This document shows positions 46,371 to 55,865 of a stretch of 64,000 nucleotides of DNA, piece after piece. The DNA lies in assembly GCF_017352135.1 (NCBI RefSeq), contig NZ_CP071457.1, forward strand, positions 62,001 through 126,000, written 5' to 3'. The DNA is from Rhizobium lentis (GTDB taxonomy: Bacteria; Pseudomonadota; Alphaproteobacteria; Rhizobiales; Rhizobiaceae). The translations under genes were made by a program, and so were the position numbers. The notes under the pieces are model-generated. The model was not told the DNA's origin and searched no databases. It saw only the letters and a list, made by a program, of their open reading frames with translations. Each line of letters begins with the position of its first letter. The first letter of the stretch is position 1.

Positions 46371-49103
46371 CTATTCAAAGGCGTAGCTGAAGCCGTCCGC
46401 AGACGCTCCGACCGTCGCCTTCGTCAAGCGTTTGCCATCCAGCGCCCAGTTCAATATGCCGGTGCTGAGGGCCGGCAGAAGCGTGTTGGTCAAGATCGCA
46501 TCGATCATGCGACCGCCCGACTCCACTTCGGTGCAGCGCGCCTTGATCAAGTCGATAACGCCCTCACCTATGACCAGTTCGGCGTTATGGCTCGTACGCA
46601 GTCGCTCGGCGATCTTCGCAAAATTTGCCTGCGCGATTGCTTCGATCATCGAATCCGAAAGGGGATAGTAGGGCACGACGATAACGCGCCCGAGGAAGGC
46701 GGCCGGGAACACCTGCAGCAGCGGCGTCCGCAACGCGGCTTCGAGTTCTTCGGTTGACGTGCGGGAGAGCCCGTTGCCGGTCAGCCTCATGATGACATCC
46801 GAACCGACATTGGAGGTCAGCAATATGAGTGTATTTCTAAAATCAATCCGTCGACCCTCGCTGTCGTCCATCATCCCCTTGTCGAAGACCTGAAAGAAGA
46901 TCTCGTGCACATCGGGATGCGCTTTTTCGACCTCGTCGAGCAAAATAACGGAATAGGGCCTGCGGCGAACGGCCTCGGTCAGAATGCCTCCCTTGCCATA
47001 GCCGACATAGCCGGGGGGTGCTCCCTTCAGCGTCGAAACCGTATGGGCCTCCTGAAATTCCGACATGTTGATGGAGATCAGGTTCTGTTCGCCGCCATAC
47101 AATGCCTCGGCGAGGGCGAGCGCCGTTTCCGTCTTGCCGACACCGGACGGTCCACAGAGCAGGAAGACGCCGACCGGCTTTTCCGGCGACCCTAGTCCTG
47201 CGCGGCTGGTCCGCACCCGGCGTGCGATCGCTTCCATGGCAAGGTCCTGACCGACAACGCGTTCGCCCAGAATTCCAGCGAGCTTGAGCGCCCTTTCAGT
47301 TTGACCAGCGAGCATTCGCCCGACGGGAATACCTGTCCAGTCCTGAACCACCGAGGCGACCGCGTTGCGGTCTACCGACAGCAGCATCAATGGCGTTTCG
47401 CCCTGCATCTCGGCAAGTTCGTGGGTAAGTGCCCTTAGGCGCGAAAGGTCGGCATTTCCGTCCGGAGCTTCTTCTTCGTCTTCGCTGGCCGCCGAGAGAT
47501 TTTGGTCGGGGGCGTTCGCAGCGGTCGCGGAATCGCCCTGTTGCGACAACGCCGCATCCAGGCCAACTCCCTCGCTGCGCAGCCTGGCCCGCAGGTCAAG
47601 AATGTCAGACACCAGCAACCTTTCCCTTTCCCAGCGGGCTCGCGCCGCGGCCAGGGCCGTCTCCACCTCGCCAAGGGCGGTCCCGACCTTAGCTTGACGA
47701 TCTGCAACCTCAATGCCGATGGACCTTTCGCGGCCGATGATCCCCTGCTCGATCTCGAGAGACTGTTTGCGCCTCAGAAGATCTTCAACCTCGGCCGGCG
47801 TTGCGTGCTGCGATACCGCCACGCGTGCGCAGGCGGTATCAAGCAAGCTGACTGCCTTGTCGGGCAACTGGCGGGCCGGAATGTAACGATGTGAAAGGCC
47901 GACCGCCGTTTCGATCGCCTCGTCGAGGATCTGCACCTGATGGTGTTTCTCGAGGATGCCCGCCACGCCACGAAGCATGAGAATGGCGTCTTCTTCGCTG
48001 GGTTCCTCAATCTTGACGACCTGGAAGCGCCGGGTCAGCGCCGGGTCTTTCTCGATGTGCTGTTTGTACTCCGCCCATGTCGTTGCCGCGATCGTGCGAA
48101 GCTCGCCGCGCGCCAATGCTGGTTTCAATAGATTTGCGGCGTCCCCCGTTCCCGCAGCCCCGCCTGCTCCGATCAGCGTATGTGCTTCGTCGATGAAGAG
48201 GATGATCGGCGTTTCCGATGCCTGAACCTCGTCGATCACCGTCTTGAGGCGTTTTTCAAACTCGCCTTTGACGCTCGCTCCGGCCTGCATCAAGCCAACA
48301 TCCAGCATGTGGAGCGCGACCCCTTTGAGTGGCGGCGGCACGTCTTCTGCCGCAAGGCGAAGCGCAAAGCCTTCAACGACCGCCGTCTTGCCGACCCCGG
48401 CCTCGCCTGTGAGGATCGGATTGTTCTGCCGTCGGCGCATGAGAATATCGACGATCTGGCGAATTTCCGGGTCGCGACCCACAACCGGATCGATCTTACC
48501 TTCTCGAGCACGCCTTGTCAGATCAGTCGCATATTTCGCCAACGCGGAATCGCCGCCAGCCGGTCGTTCCTTGCGCACCGGTTGGCCAGGGTCGCGTCCG
48601 CCGCGATTTTCAAGGGATTGAGAGAGTACGTCGTCCAGGCGAGCAAGGACGGAATCGGCTTCGATTCGGTCGAACTCACCGCTGATCTTCAACAGCAAGC
48701 CATCAAGCACCGGCACCTTTCTACAGGCCAGAAGGACGTAAGCGCCGCGCACCTCTTCCGAGCCGAATTGAAGGCTTGCGAGACTCCAGGCTTCCTGGAC
48801 AGCGTGAAATATGTGATCTGAAAACTCTTCTATGGACGTCGCGCCATAGGGCAGTTTGTCGATCGACCGTGCCATGTCGGCCGCAAGGCGGCCGAGGTCC
48901 ACGCCAGCGTCGGCGAGGATCAGCTGGAAATCCGCGCGGTCGACAAGCGACAGTTGCTCGATCCAATGGACGAGTTCGACATAGGGATTGCCCCGAAGCT
49001 TGGCGGCGTCGGCTGCCGCCTTGAATGCACGCAGGCATGTAGGGTCGAGCTTGCCGATCAGTTCTTTACGCTTGAAGCTGTGAGAAGACATGTTCTGTTG
49101 CAT
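46371..49103 (-). CDS. tssH: T6SS sheath-disassembly ATPase ClpV
   Basis: 910 residues from the ATG at 49103 (AGGAG about 11 bp before); a second ATG four codons on has no ribosome binding site. N-terminal Clp domain, then AAA1 with '[13 protein letters not shown]' and '[14 protein letters not shown]', a middle coiled region, and AAA2 with '[16 protein letters not shown]' and '[12 protein letters not shown]'. '[13 protein letters not shown]' is typical of ClpV/ClpB. It recycles contracted TssBC sheaths. It is transcribed divergently from the kinase and core operon. Confidence 0.95.
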   Translation of the reverse strand: MQQNMSSHSFKRKELIGKLDPTCLRAFKAAADAAKLRGNPYVELVHWIEQLSLVDRADFQLILADAGVDLGRLAADMARSIDKLPYGATSIEEFSDHIFHAVQEAWSLASLQFGSEEVRGAYVLLACRKVPVLDGLLLKISGEFDRIEADSVLARLDDVLSQSLENRGGRDPGQPVRKERPAGGDSALAKYATDLTRRAREGKIDPVVGRDPEIRQIVDILMRRRQNNPILTGEAGVGKTAVVEGFALRLAAEDVPPPLKGVALHMLDVGLMQAGASVKGEFEKRLKTVIDEVQASETPIILFIDEAHTLIGAGGAAGTGDAANLLKPALARGELRTIAATTWAEYKQHIEKDPALTRRFQVVKIEEPSEEDAILMLRGVAGILEKHHQVQILDEAIETAVGLSHRYIPARQLPDKAVSLLDTACARVAVSQHATPAEVEDLLRRKQSLEIEQGIIGRERSIGIEVADRQAKVGTALGEVETALAAARARWERERLLVSDILDLRARLRSEGVGLDAALSQQGDSATAANAPDQNLSAASEDEEEAPDGNADLSRLRALTHELAEMQGETPLMLLSVDRNAVASVVQDWTGIPVGRMLAGQTERALKLAGILGERVVGQDLAMEAIARRVRTSRAGLGSPEKPVGVFLLCGPSGVGKTETALALAEALYGGEQNLISINMSEFQEAHTVSTLKGAPPGYVGYGKGGILTEAVRRRPYSVILLDEVEKAHPDVHEIFFQVFDKGMMDDSEGRRIDFRNTLILLTSNVGSDVIMRLTGNGLSRTSTEELEAALRTPLLQVFPAAFLGRVIVVPYYPLSDSMIEAIAQANFAKIAERLRTSHNAELVIGEGVIDLIKARCTEVESGGRMIDAILTNTLLPALSTGILNWALDGKRLTKATVGASADGFSYAFE

Positions 49104-49248
49104 GCCGGTCGGGCTCCTGCCCACGTGCTCTCGAATGAACGAGCTAGTCTTCAATCTCAATGGCAAACTGCCACATTATAGTGTTCTTGACAAATATTCG
49201 AACCGCATGTCTTTGATGAATAGTGACGGCGTGGTTTGGAGTTACCAG
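49104..49248. promoter_or_regulatory. Divergent promoter region between clpV and the T6SS core operon
   Basis: This 145-bp gap separates clpV from the kinase gene. A minus-strand TATAAT lies at 49175-49180, 72 bp before the clpV start, with only a poor -35 (GTTCGA). A plus-strand TTGACA is at 49187-49192 with no good -10 behind it. The region is A/T-richer than its neighbours. A TTTGGAG site (49235-49241) serves the kinase. Confidence 0.45.
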
Positions 49249-51342
49249 ATGATCGACCCATTGCCCGGTGACATCTTCCGCAAGAACCAGGTACTCAACA
49301 ATACCTACGAGATCGAGGGTGTGCTTGGCCGCGGCGGAACGGGCGAAGTCTATCGCGCCAGCAACAAGATCACCGGCCGGGTCGTGGCGCTCAAGGCACT
49401 CAAGCGGGAGCTGTCCGCCGATGCCGGTTATCTGGAGTTGATGAAGCGGGAAGAGGAGATGCGCGGCATCTCGCATGACGCGGTCGTGCGTTATACCGAC
49501 TGCAGCCAGACAGCCGAGGGTTACGTCTATCTGGTCATGGATTACGTCGCAGGTACGCCACTCAACGATTATCTCGAGCGGGGCGGGATTTCTTCAAGAG
49601 ATCTGCTGGTCGTGGCTCAAAGAGTGGCCGAGGGCCTGGTTGCGACGCATGAGCGCAAAATCGTCCATCGCGATCTGTCGCCCGACAACATAATCTTGCG
49701 CGGCGGCCGGCCGGAGGAGGCAGTCATTATCGACTTCGGCATTGCCAAGGACAGCAAGACGGGCGCACGAACAGTCGTCGGCAAAGAGTTTGCCGGCAAA
49801 TACGAATATGCAGCGCCCGAACAATTGCACGGAGAGGCCGAGCCGCGATCCGACCTTTATGCCCTGGGCGCATCCCTGCTTGCAACCTTCCGAGGTAAAG
49901 TTCCCGACGTCGGAGCAAGTCCCGGTGAGGTTGTCCGCTACAAGGAACGTCGGCTGGACACAACCGGCGTTCCGGAGCCGCTCAAGGCCCTGATCGACGA
50001 TCTCACCCAACCCGACCCTTCGCGACGCCCGCCGACGGCTGCGGCCGTCGTCAAGCAGGTGGCGGAGCTGTTGCGGACCGATGGCAGCGGCCGGCAGGAA
50101 GGCGGGCGTGGCGCCAGGTTCGGCTGGCGGTCCTGGCCGGCGATCTTAGCCATTGCTGCGGTAGCGGCGATCGCGGGACTTTGGTTTGCCGGCTTTGGTG
50201 ACAGACTGTTTGTGAAAACCCTTCCGGTCGAGGCGCCCTATAAACTCAGCGCCGGGCTCGACGGGCAACGCCAGGCGACCTTGTCCGGCTTTGCTCCCGA
50301 TGCCGACCAGCAGCAGGCGATATTGGCGGGTTTTACGCGCGCAGTCGGGCTGGCGGCACCCAAGGATGCGCTTGCACTTGCGAAGGGGGAACCCTCCGAG
50401 CGCTGGGCACAGGACATCGACAGCTTTTTTGCCGCCGCCGGCGGGCTGGACGAGTGGAGGCTTGATATCACGGACCGCACCGTTCGCCTCACCGGCCTTG
50501 CTCCCGACAAGTCAGCGCGTGACACCGTCGTCAGCCGCTTCAACGAGGCGAGCAGGGCCGCCGGCTACCAGCCTGTCGTGCGGATCGCCGCAGGACCGAG
50601 AAGCCTGACGCCCGACCAGTTAAAATCGGCCATCGCACCGTTGGAGACCTGCGGCCCGCTTGTCGTCCAGGCACCGGAGGGGGCGAACTTTCCTCTTGGG
50701 TCGACAGTCGCCATCCGGGGAAACGTCGCCGCGAGCGGTGATATCGAAGCGCTCCGGCAAGCGCTCGCACCGCGTCTGGGCGATCGCGATCTGCGATTTG
50801 ATACAACAGTGCTCAATAATCAGTTGTGCGTCGTCCAGTCACTGTTGCCCGACCTGCCGCAAGGGCCCATGGCGATCGTGCTCGGTTATGGGGACAAATC
50901 CGAACCGAACATGTCTGGCGTCTACTCGGTCGGCGACAATCCGGTCATCGATGTGCTGGCTCCAGCAACGATCAAGGACGGCTACCTCTGGGTGGCGATC
51001 GCCGATGTTACCGGCAATCTGTTCAACGTCCTTCCCAACATCAAGCGCCCGGATAACGCTCTTGCCGGTCTCGGAACGGTGTCCGATGGCATGCGTACCA
51101 TCCGTGTCGCCTACTCCACCGCAGATGGAGCGACCGATCCAGCAAAGCTTTCCTTCGCCGTCGATAACACGTTCGGCAGAAGTCTGATAATCGCGATGCA
51201 GACCGACCGTCCTCTGTTCTCGCAACTTCGCCCCACAACCGAATCCACCAAGTCCTTTGCCGAGGATTTACATGCAGTTATTTCCAGCGGGAAGGTTTCG
51301 ATCCTGTCGACTACGACCCGATTGATCGACACTCGGAATTAG
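49249..51342 (+). CDS. ppkA: T6SS serine/threonine kinase with periplasmic sensor region
   Basis: 697 residues from the ATG at 49249, chosen for its TTTGGAG site and because related kinases start with 'P-G-D-I-F'. Kinase domain about 20-270: glycine loop 'GRGGTGEVYRA', Lys49 in 'VALKALK', catalytic Asp142 in 'HRDLSPDN', 'DFGIAK' and 'YAAPEQ'. A membrane helix is near 296-315. The periplasmic part has two BON-like repeats ('ATLSGFAPDADQQQAI' and 'VRLTGLAPDKSARDTV') and a DUF4384-like C-terminal domain ('GYLWVAIADVTGNLFNVLPN'). It probably phosphorylates the FHA protein at 58762 when it senses an envelope signal. It is the first gene of the core operon. Confidence 0.9.
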   Translation: MIDPLPGDIFRKNQVLNNTYEIEGVLGRGGTGEVYRASNKITGRVVALKALKRELSADAGYLELMKREEEMRGISHDAVVRYTDCSQTAEGYVYLVMDYVAGTPLNDYLERGGISSRDLLVVAQRVAEGLVATHERKIVHRDLSPDNIILRGGRPEEAVIIDFGIAKDSKTGARTVVGKEFAGKYEYAAPEQLHGEAEPRSDLYALGASLLATFRGKVPDVGASPGEVVRYKERRLDTTGVPEPLKALIDDLTQPDPSRRPPTAAAVVKQVAELLRTDGSGRQEGGRGARFGWRSWPAILAIAAVAAIAGLWFAGFGDRLFVKTLPVEAPYKLSAGLDGQRQATLSGFAPDADQQQAILAGFTRAVGLAAPKDALALAKGEPSERWAQDIDSFFAAAGGLDEWRLDITDRTVRLTGLAPDKSARDTVVSRFNEASRAAGYQPVVRIAAGPRSLTPDQLKSAIAPLETCGPLVVQAPEGANFPLGSTVAIRGNVAASGDIEALRQALAPRLGDRDLRFDTTVLNNQLCVVQSLLPDLPQGPMAIVLGYGDKSEPNMSGVYSVGDNPVIDVLAPATIKDGYLWVAIADVTGNLFNVLPNIKRPDNALAGLGTVSDGMRTIRVAYSTADGATDPAKLSFAVDNTFGRSLIIAMQTDRPLFSQLRPTTESTKSFAEDLHAVISSGKVSILSTTTRLIDTRN

Positions 51343-51434
51343 TTGCTGCTCGTCGATAAGTGGCATTAGTACAGAGCAAAAATTTATGCTAAAACAGGAT
51401 CGCGAGAAGAATATTCGGTAAAGCGGGGGATCTG
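51343..51434 (+). other. Spacer before tssA with a short leader frame
   Basis: An 11-codon frame (51386-51421, 'MLKQDREKNIR') ends 13 bp before the TTG start of tssA and overlaps its ribosome binding region. It has no clear ribosome binding site, so translation is uncertain. No promoter is convincing; a TGGCA...GC pair near 51361 has the wrong spacing for sigma-54. Confidence 0.3.
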
Positions 51435-52601
51435 TTGTTCGACTCTGCGCTCTGGTTGAATCCGCTAAACGGTGACAACCCGTCCGGCGAAAGCCTACGG
51501 AACGACGGACGATTCCACGAGCTCGAACGCCTCGTACAGCCCCAGATCGAAATCAGCCGCGACGAGCGCAACAACCCCGTCGCACGAACGGAAGTGCCGG
51601 TTGACTGGTCTATCGTGCTACGCAAATCAGAGGAACTGCGGACGCACGGGCGCGATCTCAGGCTGCTCGTGATTGTAACGCGTGCCCTTGCAAATGAGCG
51701 AGGACTGGCCGGCCTCGCCGAGGGATTGAACTTGATCGGCCAAACCTTCGACATGCACTGGCAGACAATGCATCCGGAGCTTCGCGACGGCCTGCCTCCC
51801 CGCGAGGCCGCTCTTCGCCGTATCAACGCACTGATCCAGCTTCAAAATGACAAGGATGGTCTGCTCGGCGATCTGCGCAAAATGACGTTCTTTACGCCTC
51901 GTGGCGCCGGCCCGGTAACTGGACGCGATCTGGAGCGGGGGGCGGTCGACAGCCGCACCGTTCTCAACGAAGCGGCGCCTGGTTTGAGTACGGCCGAGAA
52001 GGCCTCGCTCGTCAGCGAACATGATCAATTGCTCAATCGCGTGCGGTTCGGTTGCGCGGCATTTGCCGAACAGACCCCTGACGAAGCAGCGGCGCTGGCG
52101 GCCGATGCACGGGCTGCCGCCGCAGCTCTGGAGGCGGCGGAGCAGTCGCTCAACCGGCAGATCGGCGGCGATTTGCGCGTTACCCTGCCAGATCTGAGCC
52201 GGTTTCTGCAGCGCATGTCGGCGACCCTGGAGCGTGCCAAGCGTCATGCGCAACAGGAGAGCCAGAAAGAGGATACGGCCGGCGGCGAACCCGCGCCAGC
52301 TGCTGCCGCCAGCGTTGCGGCAGACCAGGCCCCGAGCGGGCCGGCGACGGTCTTCCCCTCGCGTCTGAGTTCGCGAGACGAAGTTACGCGCTGCATCGAT
52401 CTCATCATCGCTTTTTACGACCGTACGGAGCCATCAAGCCCCATTCCCCATCTGGCCCGCAGGATCAAGCGCATGGTGCCGATGGATTTTCTCGAGCTCA
52501 TGGAGGACCTTGCGCCTTCCGGGCTGAAAGAATTCCGGCTTCTGGCCGGCGTTTCGGAAAGCAAGAAACCTGCCCCTGGGACAAAAGGTGACCAGCAATG
52601 A
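51435..52601 (+). CDS. tssA: T6SS protein TssA, TTG start
   Basis: 388 residues. The frame has no ATG or GTG at its 5' end before an in-frame stop; TTG at 51435 follows GGGGGA with 5-bp spacing, so a rare start codon is inferred. The N-terminal ImpA domain ('LNPLNGDNPSGESLRND', 'DWSIVLRKSEELRTHGRDLRLL', trimmed) and the C-terminal 'TRCIDLIIAFYDRTEPSSPIPHLARRIKR' (parts) with 'MDFLELMEDLAPSGL' are typical. TssA primes or caps sheath polymerisation at the baseplate. Its stop overlaps the tssB start by 4 bp. Confidence 0.93.
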   Translation: MFDSALWLNPLNGDNPSGESLRNDGRFHELERLVQPQIEISRDERNNPVARTEVPVDWSIVLRKSEELRTHGRDLRLLVIVTRALANERGLAGLAEGLNLIGQTFDMHWQTMHPELRDGLPPREAALRRINALIQLQNDKDGLLGDLRKMTFFTPRGAGPVTGRDLERGAVDSRTVLNEAAPGLSTAEKASLVSEHDQLLNRVRFGCAAFAEQTPDEAAALAADARAAAAALEAAEQSLNRQIGGDLRVTLPDLSRFLQRMSATLERAKRHAQQESQKEDTAGGEPAPAAAASVAADQAPSGPATVFPSRLSSRDEVTRCIDLIIAFYDRTEPSSPIPHLARRIKRMVPMDFLELMEDLAPSGLKEFRLLAGVSESKKPAPGTKGDQQ

Positions 52602-53134
52602 GCGAAACTAAGGCGAAGGTAATTGAACGCAACAGGGCGCCTCGCGTCCAGATCGCCTATGAAGTGGAAACATATGGCAGCCCGACCACGATCGAATTGC
52701 CTTTCGTGATGGGGGTGATGGCTGATCTCGCCGGTGCGTCCGAAACGCCTGAGGCTCTGAAATCGGTGAGGGACCGGACCTTTGTCGAAACCGACGCTAA
52801 TCGGTTCGGTCGCTTCATGGAAGCGCTGAGCCCGCGCGTCAAGGCGCGGGTCAAGAACACGCTTCCCCAACCGCCCGGCGAAGAGCGGGACGAGGAACTT
52901 GCCGTCGACCTGACCTTTACGAGCATGGGCGACTTCGCGCCGGACCGGATTGCCGAACAGGTGCCGCAGCTCGCCGAGCTGTTGAAGATGCGCCGCCAGC
53001 TTGAGGAATTGCTGGGCTTCATGGATGGCCGCGTCGACGCCGAAAAACGTATCGCCCAGCTTTTGAACAACGAGCCGCTTTTAGCAAAAATCGCCGACCA
53101 GGCGATTGATGATGGCAGCAAGTCGGAGGGCTAA
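52598..53134 (+). CDS. tssB: T6SS contractile sheath small subunit TssB
   Basis: 178 residues, the usual size. 'ERNRAPRVQIAYEVETYGS', 'ELPFVMGVMADLAG', 'LKSVRDRTFVETDANRFGRFMEAL' (shortened) and 'LDGRVDAEKRI'-type end ('FMDGRVDAEKRIAQLLNN') identify TssB/VipA. It polymerises with TssC around the Hcp tube. Tight coupling to tssA by ATGA overlap; GGAGGG precedes the next gene. Confidence 0.95.
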   Translation: MSETKAKVIERNRAPRVQIAYEVETYGSPTTIELPFVMGVMADLAGASETPEALKSVRDRTFVETDANRFGRFMEALSPRVKARVKNTLPQPPGEERDEELAVDLTFTSMGDFAPDRIAEQVPQLAELLKMRRQLEELLGFMDGRVDAEKRIAQLLNNEPLLAKIADQAIDDGSKSEG

Positions 53135-53137
53135 ACC

Positions 53138-54646
53138 ATGGCCGAACAGGAAAGAACCGCCGCTGTCGACGTCAAGGAAGCCGAAGGCGTCGATCTTCAG
53201 GAATTCAGCGACCTTCTTGAAAAGGACTTCAAGGTCAAGAAGGATGACAGCGACAAGCTGCAAACCCTGGTGCAGAATCTCGCGCTTGCAGCGCGCGCTC
53301 GCTCGCAGTCGACGACAATTTCCTCGAATGCGATCAAGTCGATCAAATCCCTGATCTCCGGCATCGACAAGCTTCTGACCGAACAGGTCAACGAGGTTCT
53401 CCATGCGCCCGAAGTGCTGCAGCTCGAGGGAACATGGCGCGGTTTGTGGTATCTGGTCAACAATACCGAGACGGATCAGAAGCTGAAGATCCGCGTCATG
53501 AATATTTCAAAAGAAGCCCTCGCCGACACGCTCGAAGACTACGAGGGCCAGATGTGGGACCAAAGCCCCATATTCAAGAAAGTCTATACCGACGAATATT
53601 CGATGCTTGGCGGCAGCCCGTACGGCTGCCTGATCGGTGCTTACGAGTTCTCCAACCACCCGAAGGACGTCGCTCTTCTTCGCAACATGTCCGGCATCTG
53701 CGCGTCGGCGCACACGCCCTTCATTGCAGCCGCCGCCCCGCGACTCTTTCGCATGGAAAGCTGGCAGGAACTGCCAAACCCCCAGGACCTGCAACAGATT
53801 GTCTCATCGCCCGCCTACGCGTCGTGGCAGTCGCTGCGAGAGAGCGAGGATGCGCGCTACATCGGTCTGACGATGCCCCGGGTCCTTGCACGCCTGCCCT
53901 ACGGCGCGGAAACCATTCCGGTAAAGGGCTTCGCCTTCGAGGAGGATGTCCAGGGCGATCATCATCGCTACGTGTGGATGAATGCTGCCTTCCCGATGGG
54001 GGTCAATATCAATCGAAGCCACAAGCTGTTTGGCTGGGGCACGCAAATTCGCGGCGTCGAGAATGGCGGAGCGGTCATCAATCTTCCAGTCCACAATTTC
54101 CCGACTGACGATGGTACCGTCGCGATGAAATGCCCGACGGAGGTCGCCATCGACGATCGCCGCGAGGCAGAGCTTGCTAAGCTTGGGCTCATGCCGATCC
54201 TGCATCGCAAGAATACAGACATCGCAGCCTTCATCGGTGCGCACTCGCTACAGGATGACGAGACGCGGGCCGGGCGCCTGGTCGATCCGGATGCACAGGC
54301 CAATGAGCGGCTGAGCGCAAATCTACCGTATCTTTTTCCGGTTTCGCGTTTCGCCCATTACCTGAAGGCAATCGCCCGCGACAAGATCGGTTCGTTCAAG
54401 GAGCGGTCCGACATGCAGATCTGGCTGACGGAGTGGATCAATCGCTACGTTCTTGCCAACCCTGCCTTTGCCGACGACAAGGCCCGCGCCAAACGGCCGC
54501 TGGCTGCGGCCGAGGTTCAGGTCGACAGCGTCGAAGGCCGCCCGGGATGGTATAATGCCCGGTTTTATCTGCGCCCCCATTATCAGTTGGAAGGCATCAA
54601 TGCGTCACTGCGTCTCGTATCGGAGCTGCCGTCGACAAAGAGCTGA
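53138..54646 (+). CDS. tssC: T6SS contractile sheath large subunit TssC
   Basis: 502 residues, standard TssC/VipB length. 'SIKSLISGIDKLLTEQVNEVLHAPE' (in parts), 'EGTWRGLWYLVNNTETD', 'DEYSMLGGSPYGCLIGAYEFS', 'FIAAAAPRLF', 'TMPRVLARLPYG' and the C-terminal 'RPGWYNARFYLRPHYQLEGI' are strongly conserved. It forms the sheath with TssB, and its ClpV-recognised disassembly recycles the machine. Spaced 3 bp from tssB. Confidence 0.96.
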   Translation: MAEQERTAAVDVKEAEGVDLQEFSDLLEKDFKVKKDDSDKLQTLVQNLALAARARSQSTTISSNAIKSIKSLISGIDKLLTEQVNEVLHAPEVLQLEGTWRGLWYLVNNTETDQKLKIRVMNISKEALADTLEDYEGQMWDQSPIFKKVYTDEYSMLGGSPYGCLIGAYEFSNHPKDVALLRNMSGICASAHTPFIAAAAPRLFRMESWQELPNPQDLQQIVSSPAYASWQSLRESEDARYIGLTMPRVLARLPYGAETIPVKGFAFEEDVQGDHHRYVWMNAAFPMGVNINRSHKLFGWGTQIRGVENGGAVINLPVHNFPTDDGTVAMKCPTEVAIDDRREAELAKLGLMPILHRKNTDIAAFIGAHSLQDDETRAGRLVDPDAQANERLSANLPYLFPVSRFAHYLKAIARDKIGSFKERSDMQIWLTEWINRYVLANPAFADDKARAKRPLAAAEVQVDSVEGRPGWYNARFYLRPHYQLEGINASLRLVSELPSTKS

Positions 54647-54666
54647 ATTCACAAGGGAGGTTGTTC

Positions 54667-55116
54667 ATGAAAATTGACGGTTTTCTCAAGGTGCCGGATA
54701 TCACGGGACCGAGCGTTCGCGATGGCCACGAAGAAGAGATCGAAATCCACGGCGTGGAGTTTGAGATGGTCGCCCCCTACGATCCCAATTCGCTGTCGCG
54801 ACGGGGCCGCGTCAGTCTGGGCATGATCACTTTCATCAAGCATTATGACAAATCCTCGCCCTATCTGAAGAAGGCGCTGTTCGACAACACGCTTCTCGGC
54901 GAGGTCAAGTTCTCCGCGCGCAGAACGATCGAAGGCGAGACCAGCGATTATCTGGTCGTTACGCTGAAAGAGGCTTCGGTCACCCAATACAATATGAAGC
55001 CAAGTGAGGACGAACCCGATCTCATCGAGGAGCGCGTCGGCTTCGCCTACAAGAACATCGCGTTCAACTACGATGACAAGGACGAGGTCGAAATGGATGT
55101 CTATGTCGGCAAGTGA
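54667..55116 (+). CDS. hcp: T6SS tube protein Hcp
   Basis: 149 residues from the ATG at 54667, which lies 6 bp after AAGGGAGG; a TTG at 54661 is too close to the site. 'MKIDGFLKVPDITGPSVRDG', 'HGVEFEMVAPYDPNS', 'ITFIKHYDKSSPYLKKALFD' and 'KNIAFNYDDKDEVEMDVYVG' are Hcp features. Hcp hexamers stack into the inner tube that carries effectors. Here hcp is inside the sheath-baseplate operon, between tssC and tssE. Confidence 0.94.
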   Translation: MKIDGFLKVPDITGPSVRDGHEEEIEIHGVEFEMVAPYDPNSLSRRGRVSLGMITFIKHYDKSSPYLKKALFDNTLLGEVKFSARRTIEGETSDYLVVTLKEASVTQYNMKPSEDEPDLIEERVGFAYKNIAFNYDDKDEVEMDVYVGK

Positions 55117-55864
55117 CGGCTGGCGAAGAGAAGTTGGAAGGGAGTCGAGACCGCTTGGCGGGCACCAGCGCGCAACCCGCGAAACGATCCAGCCATCCTT
55201 GTGGGATCGCTTGGTCAATGACCTGCCGGGGCTCGGCTCCGAGATCAAAGATCTCCGGCAGATGTTGCAAAGCGAGATAGACGCAGAGCGGCTGGACGCG
55301 ATGGTCGCTGGCGGTGTCGGGCAAATAGAGTCCGCAACGGATCTCAGTAGCGAGCGAAAAAAGAACATCCATCGTCTGCTTTCCCTGGAACGTCGTCGCG
55401 TGGAATTGGAAAGCCGCGGCGTGGTCGTTTCGAGCGATGTGCTGCGTGAAGCGGTGCGGCGCGACATCGAGGCGCTTTTCAATGTGCAACGTTTCGAATC
55501 CTCGCCCCTTTTAACCGATGCCGAGGCCGAACTGGCTGGCGACAACCCTCCCTCTCTTGAGGATTTTCCGCTGGTGCGCCGCAGTGTGGTCAACTACGGC
55601 GTGCCGCCGTTTTCGGGCCGTTCATCGCGTGACTTCGACCGTGAGGAACTCGCCAAGGAGATCGCACAAGTGCTTGCGGCCTTCGAGCCCCGGCTGAAGG
55701 AAGGCGCAACCAAGGTGACCGTCAGCCTTGGCGACAAGTCGATTGGCCTAAGGATCGATATTGACGCGCTGCTCCTGACGACACCGGCGCCAGAACGGCT
55801 GCGTATCCGCACCATTCTCGATCTCGACAACGGCTCGGCCAGAACCGAGTTGAAGGACACCTGA
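55097..55864 (+). CDS. tssE: T6SS baseplate protein TssE
   Basis: 255 residues, longer than many TssE proteins (about 140-180). The start at 55097 follows GAGG by 9 bp and overlaps hcp by 20 bp; an ATG two codons on is the alternative. The gpW/gp25-like core is C-terminal: 'LREAVRRDIEALFNVQRFES', 'FPLVRRSVVNYGVPPFSGRS' and 'LAKEIAQVLAAFEPRLKEG'. The N-terminal 100 residues, with 'SLWDRLVNDLPGL', are an extension. It links the sheath to the baseplate. Confidence 0.9.
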   Translation: MSMSASDGWRREVGRESRPLGGHQRATRETIQPSLWDRLVNDLPGLGSEIKDLRQMLQSEIDAERLDAMVAGGVGQIESATDLSSERKKNIHRLLSLERRRVELESRGVVVSSDVLREAVRRDIEALFNVQRFESSPLLTDAEAELAGDNPPSLEDFPLVRRSVVNYGVPPFSGRSSRDFDREELAKEIAQVLAAFEPRLKEGATKVTVSLGDKSIGLRIDIDALLLTTPAPERLRIRTILDLDNGSARTELKDT

Positions 55865-55865
55865 A

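Noticed and set aside
49090..49248. Longer N-terminus for the T6SS kinase (frame open from 49090)
   Set aside because: The extra residues overlap the clpV start region, have no family match, and the ATG at 49249 has the good ribosome binding site.
51360..51380. Sigma-54 promoter before tssA
   Set aside because: The GG and GC elements are 12 bp apart where 10 is required.
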